From an uncultured Eubacteriales bacterium (GTDB taxonomy: Bacteria; Bacillota_A; Clostridia; Christensenellales; Aristaeellaceae), in NCBI GenBank assembly GCA_944333375.1, contig CALVKX010000010.1:1-21245 (forward strand): DNA of 21,245 bases, given 5' to 3'. Both the position numbers and the translations under genes were made by a program. Shown in pieces: positions 14,559 through 20,495 of this stretch. Numbering within the stretch: position 1 is the first letter of the stretch; each line of letters begins with the position of its first letter. The notes under the pieces are model-generated. The model made no database searches and was not told where the DNA came from. It worked only from the letters and a program-made list of their open reading frames with translations.

Positions 14559-15419
14559 CTAAAACATGCTCATATCGCCCGTGCCGCCAAGCCGGCGGTA
14601 CACCGCGATCACCGCGCCGGTAACGGCCAGCAGCAGCACGCTCAGGGCCGCCGCCATCGGCAGGTCGCGGCTGTTGATGAGCTGCTGGATCAGCCCGCCC
14701 GCCAGCACGCTCTTGGAGCCGCCCAGCAGGTCGTTTAGAAAAAACAGGCCCATCGAGGGGATAAAGACCAGCACGCAGCCCGCCATCAGGCCGGAAAGGG
14801 TCAGGGGAACGGTCACGGTGAAGAAGGCGCGAAGGGGCGTCGCGCCCAGATCGCGGGCGGCCTCGACCACGGAGAAGTCGAGCTTATCCACGGTGGTGAA
14901 GGTCGGCAGGATCATGAAGGGAATCAGCGCGTACACCATGCCAAGCAAAACCGCTCCGTCGGTATAGAGCAGCTTGAGCGGCTGCCGGATTATCCCGAGG
15001 TTGAGCAGGAAGGTGTTGATGGGGCCGTTGGCCATCAGCAGGATGCGCCAGCCGTAGATGCGGATCAGCGCATTGGTCCAGAAGGGGACGATGATGAGCA
15101 GCATTACCACCGAGCGCGGAACCGGCGAGAGCCGCGCCATGAGGTAGCCGAAGGGATAGCCAACGGCGATGCAGATGAGGGTCGTTAACGCCGCCAGCTT
15201 GAGGCTTTGCAAAAGCACCTTGAGGTAATCCGGGGAAGCCAGGCGGGCGTAATTTCGCAGGGTGATTTCACCCGTCACGCCCATGACCTCGCCCCGGCTC
15301 AGAAAGCTCAGCCCGATCACATAGAGCAGCGCGACAAAGACAAACACGATGCTCCACAGGTACATGGGCAGCTTGAGCAGCCGCGAGAAGCGCAGATCCT
15401 GCTTTTGCGAGGCGTCCAT
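14559..15419 (-). CDS. potB: PotB-like polyamine-type ABC transporter permease
   Basis: This encodes 286 residues with about six membrane helices. The first is PMYLWSIVFVFVALLYVIGL. Family signatures are present: IIVPFWTNALIRIYGWRILL, ALIPFMILPTF and the EAA loop VVEAARDLGATPLRAFFTVT. The start codon (15417-15419) directly adjoins the potA stop (15420-15422), and its ribosome site GGGGAGG lies inside the end of potA. Such contact implies translational coupling and equal stoichiometry. Confidence 0.92.
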   Translation of the reverse strand: MDASQKQDLRFSRLLKLPMYLWSIVFVFVALLYVIGLSFLSRGEVMGVTGEITLRNYARLASPDYLKVLLQSLKLAALTTLICIAVGYPFGYLMARLSPVPRSVVMLLIIVPFWTNALIRIYGWRILLMANGPINTFLLNLGIIRQPLKLLYTDGAVLLGMVYALIPFMILPTFTTVDKLDFSVVEAARDLGATPLRAFFTVTVPLTLSGLMAGCVLVFIPSMGLFFLNDLLGGSKSVLAGGLIQQLINSRDLPMAAALSVLLLAVTGAVIAVYRRLGGTGDMSMF

Positions 15420-16514
15420 TTACATCGCCTCCCCGGTTGTGTCCGGCACGAGGGGCGCGTGGCGCTGGCTCCAGCCCACATAGACCTCGCTGCCCACCTC
15501 GTAGCTGTCCAGCTCCGCGGACTGGGTCACGGCGTTGAGCAGGAGCGCGTCGCTCAGGGCAATCTGCGTATGCTGCATGCCGCCCGCGTATTCCTTGCTG
15601 CGGATAACGCCCCTGAGCGACATGCCGTGCTGGGGCGAGGTGCCGTAGCGGATTCGCTGGGGACGGAGGCAGAGCACCACGCGCTCGCCCACCTTTGGCG
15701 AAAAGCCCGCCTCCGGCAGCGCGGGAAGGGAAATGCCGCCCACATCGAGCGACAGCTCCCCGTCCGCCGCGGAGGTGACGGTACCGTGCAGGAGGTTGCT
15801 CTGCCCGATGAAGTCCGCGGCGAACAGCGTGCGAGGATGCTCGTAGACCTCCTCGGGCGTGCCGGTCTGTTCGATCCGCCCGGCATTCATGATGACGATG
15901 CGGGAGGACATGTTGAGCGCCTCCTCCTGATCGTGGGTGATGTAGATAAAGGTGATCCCCAGCTGGCGCTGGAGCTGCTTGAGCTCCTTTTGCATCTCCT
16001 GACGGAGCTTGAGATCCAGGGCGCCCAGCGGTTCATCGAGCAAAAGGACCTTGGGCTGGAGCACCACCGCACGCGCGATGGCCACGCGCTGCCGCTGTCC
16101 CCCGGAGAGTTGGGAGGGCATGCGGCGCTCATAGCCCGCAAGCCGCACCAGGGAGAGCGCCGCCGTGACGCGCTCCTTTTGCTCGCTCTTTTTTATGCCC
16201 AGCACCCTTAGCCCATAGGCGATGTTCTGAAAGACATTCATATGGGGAAAGAGGGCATAGCTTTGAAAAACCGTGTTGACGGGGCGCTTTTCGGGCGGAA
16301 GGCCGGTCATGTCCGTCCCGCCGATGAGCACGCGGCCCGCGTTGGGGCGCTCCAGGCCGGCGATGATGCGCAGCGTGGTCGTCTTGCCGCAGCCGCTGGG
16401 TCCCAGCAGCGTCAAAAACTCGCCGGCGGAGACGTCCAGGCTCAGATCGTGCAGTACGGGCCCTTCGCCAAAGTCCTTGCAAAGCCCCTCCAGACGCAAA
16501 ATGGGTTCATTCAA
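15420..16514 (-). CDS. potA: PotA-like polyamine-type ABC transporter ATP-binding protein
   Basis: This encodes 364 residues. The start is TTG at 16512-16514, preceded by GGGAGAGG; it overlaps the last eight bases of the arsR-type gene. All ABC motifs are intact: Walker A GPSGCGKT (38-45), Q-loop [10 protein letters not shown], signature [14 protein letters not shown], Walker [13 protein letters not shown] and H-loop ITHDQEEAL. The C-terminal part (from about residue 235) is a TOBE-type regulatory domain, as expected for PotA/MalK-type subunits. It powers uptake through PotB and PotC. Confidence 0.95.
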   Translation of the reverse strand: MNEPILRLEGLCKDFGEGPVLHDLSLDVSAGEFLTLLGPSGCGKTTTLRIIAGLERPNAGRVLIGGTDMTGLPPEKRPVNTVFQSYALFPHMNVFQNIAYGLRVLGIKKSEQKERVTAALSLVRLAGYERRMPSQLSGGQRQRVAIARAVVLQPKVLLLDEPLGALDLKLRQEMQKELKQLQRQLGITFIYITHDQEEALNMSSRIVIMNAGRIEQTGTPEEVYEHPRTLFAADFIGQSNLLHGTVTSAADGELSLDVGGISLPALPEAGFSPKVGERVVLCLRPQRIRYGTSPQHGMSLRGVIRSKEYAGGMQHTQIALSDALLLNAVTQSAELDSYEVGSEVYVGWSQRHAPLVPDTTGEAM

Positions 16515-16812
16515 TGACTTCCTCTCCCTTCTTTTTGGCGACGGCGCACAGCACATCCAAGAGCGCGCGGACATGGGGCCAGATTTCCTGATTGACGCTG
16601 TAGATCACCGCGCAGCCCTCCTTGCGCGCAATCACAAGCTGCGCGTCCACAAGCTGCTTCATGTGATAGCTGATGGTCGGCTGGGAGAAACAGAACGCGC
16701 GCGTGATCTCGCAGCCGTTCATGTCGCATCGGGACAGCATGCTCAGAATACTCAGCCGCGTTTCGTCGCAAAGCACCTTGAGAATGGGGATGGAAGCCTT
16801 AAAACAATCCAT
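16507..16812 (-). CDS. ArsR/SmtB-family transcriptional regulator, first gene of the pot-nagA operon
   Basis: This encodes 101 residues. The winged helix is clear: VLCDETRLSILSMLSRCDMN, then SQPTISYHMKQLVDAQLVIA as recognition helix and wing, then REGCAVIYSVN-like strands and a C-terminal helix. Five cysteines precede residue 45 (3, 15, 29, 34, 41). Aligned with ArsR, however, the metal motif ELCVCDL reads DMNGCEI, so the classical metal site is not conserved. AAGGAGG is 14 bases upstream of the ATG, a long spacing, with no better in-frame start. It heads the operon, and a palindrome at its promoter suggests autorepression. The inducer is unknown. Confidence 0.9.
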   Translation of the reverse strand: MDCFKASIPILKVLCDETRLSILSMLSRCDMNGCEITRAFCFSQPTISYHMKQLVDAQLVIARKEGCAVIYSVNQEIWPHVRALLDVLCAVAKKKGEEVIE

Positions 16813-16849
16813 GAGCCAGCTTGACGCCTCCTTGGGACCGAAAATCTAC

Positions 16850-16865
16850 ATAGAAACATTTCTAT
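16850..16865. promoter_or_regulatory. Palindromic operator, probable ArsR-type binding site
   Basis: ATAGAAA-CA-TTTCTAT is a perfect 7-2-7 inverted repeat starting ten bases downstream of the -10 box on the minus strand, so it covers the expected transcription start. A/T-rich dyads at the start site are typical operators of ArsR/SmtB repressors. Two shorter dyads overlap upstream: ATATC-GAA-GATAT (16864-16876) and GATAT-TTT-ATATC (16872-16884). Confidence 0.75.
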
Positions 16866-16874
16866 ATCGAAGAT

Positions 16875-16903
16875 ATTTTATATCACTTCCTCTCTCCTGT
16901 CAA
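16875..16903 (-). promoter_or_regulatory. Sigma-A-type promoter of the arsR-potABCD-nagA operon
   Basis: On the minus strand, consensus -35 TTGACA (16898-16903) and -10 TAAAAT (16875-16880) are separated by 17 bp. The ATG of the first gene is about 63 bases downstream of the -10. A strong core promoter with a palindrome over the start site fits repression control. Confidence 0.9.
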
Positions 16904-16955
16904 TATGGGCCTTTTGGCCTGTTTTAAGCCGAATCGGGCAAGGCGGCAAATTCCC

Positions 16956-16984
16956 GTGACAGCCCGGAAGAAACATGCTATAAT
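16956..16984 (+). promoter_or_regulatory. Sigma-A-type promoter of the traX-like/degV operon
   Basis: -35 GTGACA (16956-16961) and consensus -10 TATAAT (16979-16984) are separated by 17 bp, with an extended TGC before the -10. It is divergent from the arsR promoter, and the two -35 boxes are 52 bp apart. Confidence 0.9.
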
Positions 16985-17017
16985 GGAAAAACCGCACGGA
17001 AAGGAGGCGCGTTATCG

Positions 17018-17809
17018 TTGGGCGAAAACGTCGTGCGTGGGAAACATTCAGGAGAACTGGCCGGCAATCTGGACACTTCTTTTTTGAAGATTCTGGCGTT
17101 GTGCTTCATGTTTATCGACCACCTGGGCGCGGCGGTCCTCCCGCGCGTGGGGGAGCTGCGGATGATCGGCAGGATGGCCCTGCCGCTGTATGCATGGTGC
17201 CTGGTGGTGGGAAGCGTCAAGACGCATGACGCTGCGAAATATGCGCTGCGACTGCTGCTGCTGGCGGTTGTTTCACAGCCCCTGTACATGATGGCGCTGA
17301 ACCACACCTGGACCGATCTAAACATCCTCTTTTTGCTCTTCCTTGGCCAGGTGGCGATTCAGGGCATCCGGGCGAGGTTCCTGGGCAGCCAGGTCTGGGT
17401 ACCGGCGCTGTGCTTCGTTGCCCTGGGCTTTGTGCAGGTGGATTATGGCTGGCGAGGATTGGCTTTCATCCTGATCCTCTACCTGGCCCGCGGCTCCAGA
17501 GGCGGTTTGGCGGCCGCTTTTCTGGCCTATGCGCTTTTCTGGGGCAGCTCGTCCTCGCAGGTGACCAGCGTGTTCGGCGTTCCGCTCGCCTTCCTGTCAT
17601 GGGACGGGCTTGGACCGGTTCTCTCCGCGTTCTTCCGGCTGCAGGGGCTGGTGTGGCTCTCGCTGCCCCTCATCCTGTGCCGCACCCATACCGGCCTTCG
17701 CCTTCCGGGGCGCCTGGCCTATTGGCTCTATCCGCTGCACCTGGTCGCATTGATCGTGATCCGGCTGCTGACCGGGACCCCTCTGGAAACGCTGATCCGT
17801 GGCTTTTGA
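17018..17809 (+). CDS. TraX-family multi-pass membrane protein
   Basis: This encodes 263 residues. It starts with TTG at 17018, ten bases after AAAGGAGG (17000-17007); the 5' in-frame alternatives lack a ribosome site. The signature LKILALCFMFIDHLGAAVLP, then MIGRMALPLYAWCLVVG, KTHDAAKYALRLLLLAVVSQ and NILFLLFLG, is that of TraX-family proteins. They take their name from the F-plasmid pilin acetyltransferase, but most are chromosomal in Bacillota. About eight hydrophobic segments are seen, ending in YWLYPLHLVALIVIRLL, a feature shared with membrane acyltransferases. The conserved Asp-His in FIDH may be functional. The substrate is unknown. No conjugation genes are nearby. It is cotranscribed with degV, 20 bases downstream. 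Confidence 0.85.
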   Translation: MGENVVRGKHSGELAGNLDTSFLKILALCFMFIDHLGAAVLPRVGELRMIGRMALPLYAWCLVVGSVKTHDAAKYALRLLLLAVVSQPLYMMALNHTWTDLNILFLLFLGQVAIQGIRARFLGSQVWVPALCFVALGFVQVDYGWRGLAFILILYLARGSRGGLAAAFLAYALFWGSSSSQVTSVFGVPLAFLSWDGLGPVLSAFFRLQGLVWLSLPLILCRTHTGLRLPGRLAYWLYPLHLVALIVIRLLTGTPLETLIRGF

Positions 17810-17829
17810 CTGATTAAGGAGGAAGAAAA

Positions 17830-18744
17830 ATGCTGCCCAACTACAAGATCTACGCAGACGCGGCGGCGGACATACCGCCGGAGCTGCGGGAACGCTACCA
17901 CATTCATGTGCTTCCCATTGCGGTCACGCTGGGAGAGAAGACCTTTCAAAGCGGCCTGGAGATCACCAATGATGAATTTTACGCCATGATGGAGAAGTAT
18001 GACGGTATCCCCGTCACCTCTCAGATCACGCCTTACGCTTTTGAGGAACTCTTTCAATCGGAACTTGCGGCGGGGACACGCGACCTGATCGTGCTGCTCA
18101 TCAACGCCAAGGGCTCGGCGACGTATTCCAACGCCGTTACCACCCGGGAACGCTTTTATGCCGAAAACGAGGGCAGCGCAGAAAAGCTGCGCATCCACCT
18201 CTTTGATGGCGCGAGCTATTCGGGTGGCTATGGCTACGCGGCCATTCTGGCGGCCCAGAAGCTGGAGATGGGCGCAAGCATTGAGGACGTGCTGGAACTG
18301 ATTCAGCGGCAGCTGAAAAAGCAGCGGGTCTATTTTGGCCTCTACAGCCTGAAATACGCGGGCAAATCAGGCCGGATTCCCAGCGCGGCGGTGTTCGTGG
18401 GGGAAGCGCTGGGCATCAAACCCATCATGCAGGTGTGGGATCATGCCATCACCACCGTCGGCAAAGCACGCGGAGAGAAGAAACTCATCAAGGAGCTTGT
18501 GAAGATGGTGGATGACGACATGGAGCCCAATACGCCCTACAGCCTCGTCTACGGAAGCGATACGGCCGTTCGTGACGAGCTGGCCGAGGAGCTTTCCAAA
18601 AAGGTGGGTTATCCGCCGCTGTACCAGTTTCAGATCGGTGCGGCAATCGCCATCAATGCGGGTCCACGCGTGGTGGGCGCGATTTTTGAAACAGCGAAGA
18701 AAAAGCTCAGCAAAGAGGAAAAGGCCCGGGAAAAGAACGCCTGA
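17830..18744 (+). CDS. DegV-family fatty acid-binding protein
   Basis: This encodes 304 residues, somewhat longer than the usual 280. The ATG follows AAGGAGG (17817-17823). Family features: KIYADAAADIPPELRERYHI and HVLPIAVTLGEKTF at the N-terminus, the PVTSQITP lipid-site segment, AKGSATYSNAV in place of the common LSGTYQSA, LFDGASYSGGYGYAA, LKYAGKSGRIPSAA and GIKPIMQVWDHAI. DegV/FakB-type proteins hold a fatty acid for phosphorylation by FakA; no fakA gene is in the window. The Lys-rich C-terminus (KKKLSKEEKAREKNA) extends past the usual end. The stop lies four bases from the convergent bioY stop, with no terminator hairpin of its own. Confidence 0.93.
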   Translation: MLPNYKIYADAAADIPPELRERYHIHVLPIAVTLGEKTFQSGLEITNDEFYAMMEKYDGIPVTSQITPYAFEELFQSELAAGTRDLIVLLINAKGSATYSNAVTTRERFYAENEGSAEKLRIHLFDGASYSGGYGYAAILAAQKLEMGASIEDVLELIQRQLKKQRVYFGLYSLKYAGKSGRIPSAAVFVGEALGIKPIMQVWDHAITTVGKARGEKKLIKELVKMVDDDMEPNTPYSLVYGSDTAVRDELAEELSKKVGYPPLYQFQIGAAIAINAGPRVVGAIFETAKKKLSKEEKAREKNA

Positions 18745-18748
18745 CCTG

Positions 18749-19297
18749 TCAGAAAAGTCGGGCCCGCTCCAGCCTGCCTGCCAGCGCCGCTGCAAGCGCG
18801 GCCTTGACCAGATCCAGCGGAAGAAAGGCCAGACAGTAGGCGCTCAGCAGCACCTCAAGCGGTACGGGAGCGTTGAGGTAAACGCCTTTGAGCACGGCGA
18901 CATAGGGAAGCGCAACGAGGTAGCTGACGGCCACGCCGACCAGCGCCGCCCAATAGCGCTTCCCTTTTCGATTGCCCAGCCTGGAGAGGGCAACCGAGGC
19001 GGCCGCCGCTTCAAAGGGAAAGGCGAGCAGATAGCCGAAGGAAGGGGTGGCGATCGCCGCGGGGCCTGAAGCGGCCGAAAACACCGGCAGGCCCGCAAGT
19101 CCCAGCAGAAGGTATGTGCCCAGGGTGTAAAAGCAGTAGCGCGGAGGCAGCAAGAGGCCGCATAGCAGCACAAAAAACACCTGTGAGGTGACCATCACGT
19201 CCGTTCCCGGGATGGTGAACTTCAGCCACAGTGTAGAAACGATGATGAGGGCGCACATCAGCGCCGAGAGTGTCAACAGTCGTACTTGCTTGTTCAT
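18749..19297 (-). CDS. bioY: BioY biotin transporter substrate-binding (S) component
   Basis: This encodes 182 residues, typical of BioY. The ATG at 19295-19297 follows AAGGAAA. About six hydrophobic segments are seen, with the BioY landmarks FTIPGTDVMVTSQVFFVLLC, GTYLLLGLAGLPVFSAASG and SFGYLLAFPFEAAAASVALS. BioY binds biotin and either works alone or joins an ECF module (EcfA/EcfT), which is not encoded here. A large palindrome beside the promoter matches a BirA-type operator, so expression should fall when biotin is plentiful. No biotin synthesis genes are in the window, which fits scavenging. Confidence 0.94.
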   Translation of the reverse strand: MNKQVRLLTLSALMCALIIVSTLWLKFTIPGTDVMVTSQVFFVLLCGLLLPPRYCFYTLGTYLLLGLAGLPVFSAASGPAAIATPSFGYLLAFPFEAAAASVALSRLGNRKGKRYWAALVGVAVSYLVALPYVAVLKGVYLNAPVPLEVLLSAYCLAFLPLDLVKAALAAALAGRLERARLF

Positions 19298-19314
19298 AAT
19301 GTTTCCTTCGCGTT

Positions 19315-19346
19315 GCGTATACCAATAAATGATTATTGGTATACGC
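19315..19346. promoter_or_regulatory. BirA-type biotin operator of bioY (perfect 32-bp palindrome)
   Basis: GCGTATACCAATAA (19315-19328) and TTATTGGTATACGC (19333-19346) form a perfect 14-4-14 inverted repeat. Seen as BirA half-sites it reads NNGTATACC-14 bp-GGTATACNN, against the bacterial BirA consensus TTGTAAACC-14/15-GGTTTACAA as I recall it: six of nine positions per half and the correct spacing. It abuts the -10 of the bioY promoter. Confidence 0.82.
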
Positions 19347-19375
19347 ATGATACGTCAAATGACGCCATTTGTCAA
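19347..19375 (-). promoter_or_regulatory. Sigma-A-type promoter of bioY
   Basis: On the minus strand, -35 TTGACA (19370-19375) and -10 TATCAT (19347-19352) are 17 bp apart. The BirA-type palindrome begins at the next base, covering the transcription start. A short dyad CGTCA-AA-TGACG (19353-19364) lies in the spacer. Confidence 0.9.
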
Positions 19376-19428
19376 GGCTTCTTTTCCAGCCACACGCCGC
19401 ATACCCTTCCACGGAAGGGGGCATGGGC

Positions 19429-19731
19429 ATGAGCAACGGAAACGTCTCGGAGGGCGGCAACGCCGTGCGCAGCGCGCATACGCTGGCGATCGACAGACGG
19501 CGCCGCGCGTCCGTAACGGGCGTGACGGATGTATGCAGCTTTCATGAAACAGAGGTCGTTTTGAAAATCGATACCGGCGTGATGATCCTGACGGGGGACG
19601 GCCTGCATGTGGCAAAGCTGCTTTTGGAGGAAGGGCGGCTGGAGGTAGACGGGCATATCGACGGCGTGATCTATGAGTCGCCCAAAAGTGCCGCCAGGCG
19701 GCTGATTCCCTGGAAGTGGCGGAAAAAATGA
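19429..19731 (+). CDS. yabP: Sporulation protein YabP (YabP/YqfC family)
   Basis: This encodes 100 residues, the same size as YabP of Bacillus subtilis. The ATG at 19429 is chosen because AAGGGGG (19415-19421) lies seven bases upstream; the in-frame ATG at 19423 is too close. The family pattern is HTLAIDRRRRASVTGVTDVC, ETEVVLKIDTGVMILTGDGL and LEEGRLEVDGHIDGVIYES. YabP is needed for spore formation and is normally expressed in the mother cell. Its stop overlaps the yabQ start (ATGA, 19728-19731). CCTTCC-AC-GGAAGG (19405-19418) is a small dyad at the ribosome site. No convincing sigma-E promoter was found. Confidence 0.9.
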   Translation: MSNGNVSEGGNAVRSAHTLAIDRRRRASVTGVTDVCSFHETEVVLKIDTGVMILTGDGLHVAKLLLEEGRLEVDGHIDGVIYESPKSAARRLIPWKWRKK

Positions 19732-20048
19732 AGCTGTTTTTTGAAACGGCGGGGCAGGCACAGGCGTTTCTCACGGCGGTCCCGCTGGGGCTGCTGCTAG
19801 CCGCGTGCCTGGACGCCTCTGCGCTTACGGGACCGCTTCGCCCGCTGGCGGACGCCTTGCTGGTCCTCGGGGGCGGGCTGGCGCTGATGGCGGCAATGCT
19901 GCTGGTGCGCGATGAAACCCTGCGCATGTACCATCTTCTGGCCCTCCTGACCGGCGCGGTTCTCTATAGCCAGGGGATTGGGAGGCTGGTACGCATGGCC
20001 CGCGCCCGGATCCAAAAGCGAAAAAAAACTCGAAAGGCTGAGCCCTGA
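19728..20048 (+). CDS. yabQ: Spore cortex protein YabQ
   Basis: This encodes 106 residues. The ATG at 19728 overlaps the yabP stop codon; a GTG at 19716 in the same frame is the alternative. It is an integral membrane protein with three hydrophobic segments (AFLTAVPLGLLLAACLDA, LADALLVLGGGLALMAAMLL and YHLLALLTGAVLYSQGI), followed by a basic tail rich in Arg and Lys (ARIQKRKKTRKAEP). QAQAFLTAVPLGLLLA matches the YabQ N-terminus. Bacillus YabQ is about twice as long; short forms are usual in Clostridia. YabQ is required for spore cortex formation, and the yabP-yabQ-divIC order supports the call. Confidence 0.85.
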   Translation: MKLFFETAGQAQAFLTAVPLGLLLAACLDASALTGPLRPLADALLVLGGGLALMAAMLLVRDETLRMYHLLALLTGAVLYSQGIGRLVRMARARIQKRKKTRKAEP

Positions 20049-20115
20049 AGGCAGGAAAACGCCCCTGAGCGGAGAACTAAAAACATATATTGCATTTTGA
20101 AGGGGACGACCTGCC

Positions 20116-20430
20116 ATGCGCAAGACGATGAACATCTGGGTCCTGATCGGGGTGTCCGCCTGCGTGCTGGTTGCTTTCTTCTGGTACAGCGGCACGCTTT
20201 CAAGGAGCATCGACGATCTCAACAGCACCTACGATGACGCCCAGATGCGCCTTAGCGAGTTGCAGGGCAAGCAGGCGGAGCTCAAGGATATGCTGGATAC
20301 GGTCGGCAGCGATTCCTTTATCGAAAACCAGGCCCGTACCATGTACGGTTATATGATGCCCGACGAGATCCGCTTCGTGATAACCAATCCCGAAGCGCTA
20401 TATGGGGATGATGAGATACCTTCCCGGTGA
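20116..20430 (+). CDS. divIC: DivIC/FtsB-type septum formation initiator
   Basis: This encodes 104 residues. A short N-terminus is followed by a membrane helix (IWVLIGVSACVLVAFFWYSG) and a leucine-zipper-like coiled coil (IDDLNSTYDDAQMRLSELQG and on), then a C-terminal segment FIENQARTMYGYMMPDEIRF, which matches the DivIC signature (ie..AR..lgyv.pgEi.f). DivIC links FtsL and DivIB in the division complex. AAGGGG lies ten bases before the ATG. That ribosome site may be partly paired with CCCC at 20062-20065. Placement after yabQ is the standard Bacillota order. Confidence 0.92.
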   Translation: MRKTMNIWVLIGVSACVLVAFFWYSGTLSRSIDDLNSTYDDAQMRLSELQGKQAELKDMLDTVGSDSFIENQARTMYGYMMPDEIRFVITNPEALYGDDEIPSR

Positions 20431-20495
20431 CGGTGAGGGTATTTCCGTTTTTGTACCCAAAGGGGTAAAAATCTGATACAGATGAGGTGCTTGGG

